Shown piece after piece: positions 59,100 to 64,000 of a stretch of DNA of 64,000 nucleotides (position 1 is the first letter of the stretch; each line of letters begins with the position of its first letter). Origin of the DNA: Sphaerisporangium perillae (lineage in GTDB: Bacteria > Actinomycetota > Actinomycetes > Streptosporangiales > Streptosporangiaceae); assembly GCF_023276435.1 (NCBI RefSeq), contig NZ_JALLPO010000041.1, positions 1 to 64,000 of the forward strand, written 5' to 3'. The position numbers and the translations under genes were made by a program. The notes under the pieces are model-generated. The model saw only the letters and a program-made list of their open reading frames with translations. It was not told where the DNA came from and searched no databases.

Positions 59100-61799
59100 G
59101 TGAGCAGTGAAGTTGTCCCGGCCTTCGACGCACCTTTCGAGCGCACGCCCCCGAGCAACATCGAGGCCGAGCAGTCGGTGCTGGGCGGCATGTTGCTGTC
59201 CAAGGACGCCATCGCCGACGTGGTGGAGGTCCTGCGCTCCGACGACTTCTACCGTCCGGCGCATCAGATCGTCTATGACGCCATCCTTGACCTGTACGGG
59301 CGGGGCGAGCCGGCCGACGCGGTGACGATCTTCAGTGAGCTCTCCAGGCGTGGCGAGATCGCCCGCGTGGGCGGCGGAGCATACCTGCACACCCTCACCG
59401 CGGTCGTCCCCACGGCGGCCAACGCCGGGTACTACGCCAAGATCGTGCGCGAGCAGGCCATCCTGCGCCGGCTCATCGAGGCGGGCACCCGCATCGTCTC
59501 CTACGGGTACGGCGGGCAGAACGAGGAGGTCGACGAGCTGGTCGACCGCGCCCAGGCCGAGATCTACGCGGTCACCGAGCGCCGCACGAGCGAGGACTAC
59601 CGCCCGCTCTCCGAGATCATGCCCGGCGCCCTCGACGAGATCGAGGCCATCGGCAGCCGCAGCGGCCAGATGGTCGGCGTTCCGACCGGCTTCCAGGACC
59701 TCGACGCCCTCATGAACGGCCTCCACCCCGGCCAGATGATCGTCGTAGCGGCTCGCCCGGCGATCGGCAAGGCATTGGCCCTCGACACGCCACTGCCCAC
59801 CCCGAACGGTTGGACGACAATGGGAGAGGTGCGGCCTGGTGACCACTTGATCGGGGCGGACGGCAAGCCGACCCGAGTCATCGCGGCTACGGACGTCATG
59901 CGTGACAGGCCGTGCTACGAGGTGGAGTTCGACGACGGAACGGTGATCGTCGCCGATGCCGGGCATCAGTGGCGAACGACCACACGTGCGAGCCGTCGTC
60001 GGACACCGGCAAGCAAGCGCACTCTCTACTGGTCGGCTGATGCCATTCTCGGGGTGAAGGACGCATACGAAGCGGCTCTCAGTACGCGCGGGAGATCTAT
60101 CACGCGCAAGGAGGCGCTTGCCGCTGTCGGGCAGGGGTTCCGCCATGTCCTGCACACCGCGCAGAAAGAAGTGGGCGCGAACGGCAAGGTGCTCATTGAA
60201 GTCAGTGGCCCACAGCGGAGCTACGTTTGGAATGCTCCTTCCTATCCGGCGGTGAGCCTCTTTGAGGCGTTGCAGGAAAGAGTGAGCAGGCCCAAGAACG
60301 CCGCCACGACCGTCCTGCACAGGAGTGTCGTCACCACAGAGGAAATCGCCGCGACACTGCGGTGCGCCTCCGCTGATCGGCGGCCGAACCACGCGGTCGA
60401 GGTCGCCGCACCGTTCGACCTTGAGGAGCAGGACCTGCCGTTGCCGCCGTACACACTCGGGGTTTGGCTCGGCGACGGTCATAGTGATCGAGCCCGCTTC
60501 ACCACAACGGACCCTGAGATTGTGGCCAACCTTGAGGCAGAAGGTCTGCGAGTCACCCGAGTGGGATCCACCATCGCCTATGCGATGGCACTCCCGGATC
60601 CGGCGTCCGTGCCGCCCCGCGACTGCCGGGACCACCATGGCACCGTGCGGGCCATCCTCCGCACGTTGGGTGTTCTCGGCGACAAGCACATCCCGCGGCG
60701 CTACCTGCGTGCTTCCGTGGCCCAGCGGCGAGACCTGCTTGCCGGACTGTTGGACACCGACGGCTATGTGAGCCGCAGTGGGCAGATCCAACTGGCCGTC
60801 ACGAACAGGAGGCTCGCCGAAGACGCTCTCGAGCTCGTCCTGAGCCTGGGCTTCAAGGCGACAATGCGAACGAAGGCCGTGAAGGGCCGGTCTCCCGAGT
60901 CCTCGACCTGTTACATGATCAACTTTACTACGGCCGAACCGGTGTTCCGGCTGCCTCGTAAGGCCGCGAGGCAGGTGGCAGAGGCGCGATCGTCGGCCCA
61001 GGTGCGATACATCGTGGACGTACGACCTGTCCCATCGAGGCCCGTGCGCTGTGTCGAGGTCGACAACGCCGATCACATGTACCTCGCCGGTCGTGCCGGT
61101 ATACCTACCCACAACAGCACGCTCGGTCTGGATTTCGCCAGATCTGCCGCTATCAAGCACCATATGGCGACTGTCGTCTTCTCTCTGGAAATGTCGCGTA
61201 ACGAGATCACTATGCGGCTGCTCTCGGCCGAGGCGCGGGTGGCGTTGCACACCATGCGTTCCGGGACGATGAACGACGACGACTGGACGCGCCTCGCCCG
61301 CCGCATGAGCGAGGTCGCCGAGGCGCCCCTGTTCATCGACGACTCGCCCAACATGTCGATGATGGAGATCCGCGCCAAGTGCCGTCGGCTCAAGCAGCGC
61401 CACGACCTGCGCTTTGTCATCGTCGACTACCTCCAGCTGATGAGCTCGCCGAAGAAGACCGAGAGCCGCCAGCAGGAGGTCTCGGAGATCTCCCGTGCGC
61501 TCAAGCTCCTCGCCAAGGAGCTGGAGGTGCCGGTCATCGCGATCTCCCAGCTCAACCGCGGCCCCGAGCAGCGTACGGACAAGCGTCCTCAGGTGTCCGA
61601 CTTGCGAGAGTCTGGGTCGATTGAGCAGGATGCCGACGTTGTCATCCTGCTGCACAGGGAGGACGCCTACGAGCGCGAGTCGCCGCGCGCCGGCGAGGCC
61701 GACCTGATCGTGGCCAAGCACCGAAACGGCCCCACCGCCACCGTGACCGTCGCCTTCCAGGGCCACTACAGCCGCTTCGTCGACATGGCCCCGCACTGA
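59100..61799 (+). CDS. dnaB: Replicative DNA helicase DnaB with class 3 intein
   Basis: 899-residue precursor from GTG 59100 (GAGGGAGGG upstream; the longer frame lacks a start). Exteins total 451 residues, the usual DnaB length: the N-terminal domain (NIEAEQSVLGGMLLSKDAI) and the RecA-like motor. The Walker A motif is split by the intein: ARPAIGK before and STLGLDFARS after. Walker B is FVIVDYLQLMSS, and QLNRGPEQRTDKRPQVSDL is near the C-terminus. The hexameric helicase unwinds DNA at the fork. Splicing is needed to restore the ATP site. Confidence 0.97.
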   Translation: MSSEVVPAFDAPFERTPPSNIEAEQSVLGGMLLSKDAIADVVEVLRSDDFYRPAHQIVYDAILDLYGRGEPADAVTIFSELSRRGEIARVGGGAYLHTLTAVVPTAANAGYYAKIVREQAILRRLIEAGTRIVSYGYGGQNEEVDELVDRAQAEIYAVTERRTSEDYRPLSEIMPGALDEIEAIGSRSGQMVGVPTGFQDLDALMNGLHPGQMIVVAARPAIGKALALDTPLPTPNGWTTMGEVRPGDHLIGADGKPTRVIAATDVMRDRPCYEVEFDDGTVIVADAGHQWRTTTRASRRRTPASKRTLYWSADAILGVKDAYEAALSTRGRSITRKEALAAVGQGFRHVLHTAQKEVGANGKVLIEVSGPQRSYVWNAPSYPAVSLFEALQERVSRPKNAATTVLHRSVVTTEEIAATLRCASADRRPNHAVEVAAPFDLEEQDLPLPPYTLGVWLGDGHSDRARFTTTDPEIVANLEAEGLRVTRVGSTIAYAMALPDPASVPPRDCRDHHGTVRAILRTLGVLGDKHIPRRYLRASVAQRRDLLAGLLDTDGYVSRSGQIQLAVTNRRLAEDALELVLSLGFKATMRTKAVKGRSPESSTCYMINFTTAEPVFRLPRKAARQVAEARSSAQVRYIVDVRPVPSRPVRCVEVDNADHMYLAGRAGIPTHNSTLGLDFARSAAIKHHMATVVFSLEMSRNEITMRLLSAEARVALHTMRSGTMNDDDWTRLARRMSEVAEAPLFIDDSPNMSMMEIRAKCRRLKQRHDLRFVIVDYLQLMSSPKKTESRQQEVSEISRALKLLAKELEVPVIAISQLNRGPEQRTDKRPQVSDLRESGSIEQDADVVILLHREDAYERESPRAGEADLIVAKHRNGPTATVTVAFQGHYSRFVDMAPH
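59772..61115 (+). other. Class 3 intein (DnaB P-loop insertion) with LAGLIDADG domain
   Basis: 448 residues (DnaB 225-672). Intein block A begins with Ala1, not Cys/Ser. Block B is VADAGHQW with His65 (B:10) and Trp67 (B:12). Block F contains Cys427 (PVRC, F:4), and block G reads IPTHN followed by Ser+1 (Thr446, His447, Asn448). Trp-Cys-Thr with Ala1 is the definition of a class 3 intein. Two LAGLIDADG-type blocks: LGVWLGDG (about 229-236) and LLAGLLDTDGYV (about 321-332). The endonuclease may still be active. Confidence 0.93.
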
Positions 61800-61908
61800 G
61801 CCGAGGTCCGCGGGAGCCCGCTCCCGAGGGCGGAGCGTGCGGGGGATGCCGGACATGGGCAGCCACTACGGCAGGCCCGCCTCCTGGCCCGCAAACCGTC
61901 CGCGTCGG

Positions 61909-62505
61909 CTACCGTCCGGGAGATCGGGGAGCGGTGACGCGGAAGGTCAGGTGGGTGGCGGCCGGTGACTCGACCACCTTCGTGCGCTCCAGCTCGACCC
62001 TGCCGCCGTCGAAGAACCGGGTGCCGGCGCCGAGCAGCATCGGCACCAGGTGGAGGCGCAGCTCGTCGACGAGGCCGGCGTTCAGATACTGCCGGGCGAC
62101 CTCCGCCCCGCCCATCACCAGGACGTCCTTGCCGCCCGCCACCGCCCTGGCCTGCTTGAGGGCGCTCTCGATGCCGTCGGTGACGAAGGTGAAGGTGGTG
62201 GGGCCCTTGACCAGGGTCTCCCTGGCCCGGTTGGTGAGCACGAAGCACGGCATGCCGAAGGCGCCGTCGTCTCCCCACGGAGCCTCACCCACGTCGAAGG
62301 TCCGCCTGCCGAGGATGAACGCGCCCGTCCGCGTGAACATCTCGGCGGAGATCTCGCGGTCGAGCTCGCTCACCGGGCTGCCGTCGACGCCGATCCAGCC
62401 GTGCAGGCGCTCGCCGTCCTCCCCCAGGGGGTGGTCGACGCCGATGTTCGGCGCCGCGGTGAAGCCGTCCAGTGACATGGTCATTTCCAGGACCAGCTTG
62501 CCCAT
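61909..62505 (-). CDS. Dihydrofolate reductase family protein (RibD C-terminal fold)
   Basis: 198 residues from ATG 62505 with GAGGAG upstream. NADPH-dependent reductase fold related to RibD_C/DHFR: KLVLEMTMSLDGFTA, FILGRRTFDVGEAPW, VLVMGGAEVARQYLNAGLVD, LHLVPMLLGAG. Substrate unknown; not the essential folate enzyme by length and motif. Confidence 0.88.
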   Translation of the reverse strand: MGKLVLEMTMSLDGFTAAPNIGVDHPLGEDGERLHGWIGVDGSPVSELDREISAEMFTRTGAFILGRRTFDVGEAPWGDDGAFGMPCFVLTNRARETLVKGPTTFTFVTDGIESALKQARAVAGGKDVLVMGGAEVARQYLNAGLVDELRLHLVPMLLGAGTRFFDGGRVELERTKVVESPAATHLTFRVTAPRSPGR

Positions 62506-62639
62506 GGGATCTCCTCGGCGGGTGACGGATGCCGATGATGTCATTCGCCACCGACAGATCAAGAGCTCTCGCATCGCCGGCGTCGGCGCGCATGGCGATT
62601 CGCCTGGCGCAGGCCGGTGACGGTGCATGGGAACGCCGG

Positions 62640-63416
62640 CTAGGGGAGGTGCACCACGCGGGCGTGGCTGGTCAGCCGGCCGTCGCCGGACAGGACGTGC
62701 AAGGCGAACCCGGGAGGCAGGCCGGTGTCGACCGGCGGCCACGCCGTGGTCTCCTGCGGGAGCAGGGTCGTCGAGGCCACGCCGGGCGCGACGTAGACCG
62801 GGAGGCCGGCGAACATGGTGGCGGCCGGCGTGTGGACGTGACCCACCAGGAGGCCCACCACGCGCGGGTGCGCACGCAGGACCTGCTCCAGGCGCTCAGG
62901 CTCGTTGAGCCGGATGTCGTCGACGTAGGGCACGCCCACCGGCACCGGCTGGTGGTGCATGCCCACGATGACCGGCGTGCCGCAGGAGTCCAGGACCTCG
63001 GTGAGCCACCGTAGCGTCTCGTCGTCGAGGCGGCCGTCGTGCCGCCCGGGGATGCTGGAGTCGCACAGGGCCACGGTGACACCGTCGAGGGACAGCACCT
63101 GGTTGACGGCCGAACCGGAGCCGTTCACGCCGGTGCCCTCGGACTTGGACTCGGACTCGGCGAGCATGACCTTGCGGAACTCCGGCCTGCTGTCGTGGTT
63201 GCCCGGGCAGATGATCGTCGGGTAAGGGAAGCGCAGGAGCTCACGGGCGAGTTCGTACTCCTCGACGGTCGCGTGGTCGGCGATGTCACCGGTCACGAGC
63301 ACGGCGTCGATCGGCCCCGGCAGGCCGGAGATGTGCCGCACGACCCGCTCGACCCGCTCGGTGTTCCGCGGCGAACCGTCGATGTGGGGGTCACTGACGT
63401 GGACCAGGGTGATCAC
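62640..63416 (-). CDS. Metallophosphoesterase (CpdA/Icc-like)
   Basis: 258 residues from GTG 63416 (an in-frame start at 63458 is possible). Calcineurin-type motifs: VHVSDPHIDG, VLVTGDIAD, IICPGNHDS, HHQP and VGHVHTPA, giving the dimetal site. Similar to bacterial cyclic-nucleotide phosphodiesterases of the CpdA type; substrate unproven. Confidence 0.9.
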   Translation of the reverse strand: MITLVHVSDPHIDGSPRNTERVERVVRHISGLPGPIDAVLVTGDIADHATVEEYELARELLRFPYPTIICPGNHDSRPEFRKVMLAESESKSEGTGVNGSGSAVNQVLSLDGVTVALCDSSIPGRHDGRLDDETLRWLTEVLDSCGTPVIVGMHHQPVPVGVPYVDDIRLNEPERLEQVLRAHPRVVGLLVGHVHTPAATMFAGLPVYVAPGVASTTLLPQETTAWPPVDTGLPPGFALHVLSGDGRLTSHARVVHLP

Positions 63417-63481
63417 GTGTCCAGGCTGCCACGGTGGCCGGCCCGAGGGGATGGCCACTTGGCCTCACTTCCCCCAGGCCA

Positions 63482-64000
63482 CTATTCGGCCGCACCGGCT
63501 CCAGGCCACTGTGCGGTCCCGGCGGATCGGGAAGCGGCCGACCTGAGGATCTCGGCGGTCTTCTGGTCGGCGGGGAAGAAGGACTCTATGGCGAGTTCGG
63601 CGACCGTGATGTCGAGGGGAGTGCCGAAGGTCGCGATCGTGCTGAAGAAGGCCAGCTCGCCACTCTCGTGGCGGAGGCGCAGCGGGACCACGATGTCACC
63701 GGGGCCCGGCAGCTCCACCTCCGGCTCCGGCTGGTCGCAGGGATAGGAGCGGAGCTCCTCGTGGAGGGCTTCGAGCTCCGCGTCGGCGGTGATCGCGATC
63801 TGGCGCCGCAGCCGTCCGAGCAGGTGTCCGCGCCATTCGCCGAGGTTGACGATGTGCGGAGCCAGGCCGTCCGGATGCAGGCTCGCCCGCAGCACGTTGA
63901 CGGGCGCCGCGAGCACGCTCGGCGATGCCAGGTCGGTGAACAGCGAAAGGCTCGCGTTGGCTTCGACGAGGTTCCATCGCCCGTCCACCACGACCGCGGG
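63482..64000 (-). CDS. MmyB-like ligand-binding regulator, C-terminal part (N-terminus outside window)
   Basis: 173 visible codons open to the right edge. The readable sequence has DGRWNLVEANASLSLFTDL, EWRGHLLGRLRRQIAITAD and FFSTIATFGTPLDITVAEL, which match the MmyB-like ligand-binding domain that follows an XRE helix-turn-helix in many actinobacterial regulators. The DNA-binding part would lie outside the window. Target unknown. Confidence 0.8.
   Translation of the reverse strand, partial: PAVVVDGRWNLVEANASLSLFTDLASPSVLAAPVNVLRASLHPDGLAPHIVNLGEWRGHLLGRLRRQIAITADAELEALHEELRSYPCDQPEPEVELPGPGDIVVPLRLRHESGELAFFSTIATFGTPLDITVAELAIESFFPADQKTAEILRSAASRSAGTAQWPGAGAAE

Overview
The window is a high-GC actinobacterial chromosome segment centred on the replication origin. 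Gene order (gyrA-gyrB-DUF721-recF-gnd-dnaN-oriC-dnaA-rpmH-rnpA-yidD-yidC-jag-rsmG-parA-parB, then trxA-trxB-anti-sigma-sigM-pseudokinase-murJ, cca, PadR-ino1, a class A PBP, rpsF-ssb-rpsR-rplI, dnaB) matches the conserved origin region of Streptomyces and relatives. Protein style, frequent GTG starts, TTGTCCACA-type DnaA boxes and GTTTCACGTGAAAC parS sites fit. A member of the Streptosporangiales (Nonomuraea/Streptosporangium-like) is my best guess; nothing here fixes the genus.

Layout. 1-2.57 kb: a tRNA-Ile locus with an accessory insertion. The 3' half of tRNA-Ile, its terminator, a broken XRE-type regulator and a NUDIX gene occur twice as near-identical direct repeats, with a two-gene hypothetical operon between. 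2.8-12.7 kb (minus strand): DUF3566, gyrA, gyrB, DUF721, recF, gnd, dnaN. 12.7-15.9 kb: oriC (dnaN-dnaA gap), dnaA, and a second DnaA-box cluster upstream of dnaA. 15.9-21.7 kb (plus strand): rpmH, rnpA, yidD, yidC, jag, rsmG, parA, parB. 21.7-27.9 kb: gap with two parS sites, threonine-aldolase-like gene, repeats, Ddl-like ligase, aminotransferase, acetyltransferase. 28-37.4 kb (minus strand): trxA, trxB, anti-sigma factor, sigM, a pseudokinase membrane protein, murJ, DUF6049, a YbaK-like deacylase. 37.5-43 kb: cca, a triple DnaA-box array, bioA, an MFS transporter, idi. 43.3-51.1 kb: ino1 and its PadR neighbour (minus), DUF5318, class A PBP and two membrane glycosyltransferases. 51.2-54.6 kb: deoxyribonuclease IV, two small membrane proteins, rpsF-ssb-rpsR-rplI. 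54.8-64 kb: polar-amino-acid ABC operon, MATE exporter, intein-containing dnaB, DHFR-like reductase, metallophosphoesterase, and a truncated regulator at the right edge.

Functionally the region joins replication initiation and elongation (DnaA, DnaN, DnaB, SSB, RecF, gyrase), segregation (ParA, ParB, three exact parS), ribosome and tRNA biogenesis (L34, RNase P protein, RsmG, S6, S18, L9, CCA enzyme), membrane insertion (YidC, YidD), envelope growth (MurJ, PBP, Ddl-like ligase) and redox/sigma control (Trx, TrxR, SigM and anti-sigma).

Most notable observations: a class 3 intein (Ala1, Trp-Cys-Thr motif) in the DnaB P-loop; three perfect DnaA boxes at exact 32-bp spacing upstream of bioA; the tRNA-Ile partial duplication; a near-parS in the loop of a 20-bp perfect hairpin; a PadR-type palindrome ahead of padR-ino1; and several intergenic minisatellites with 14-, 27-, 29-, 32- and about 213-bp periods.
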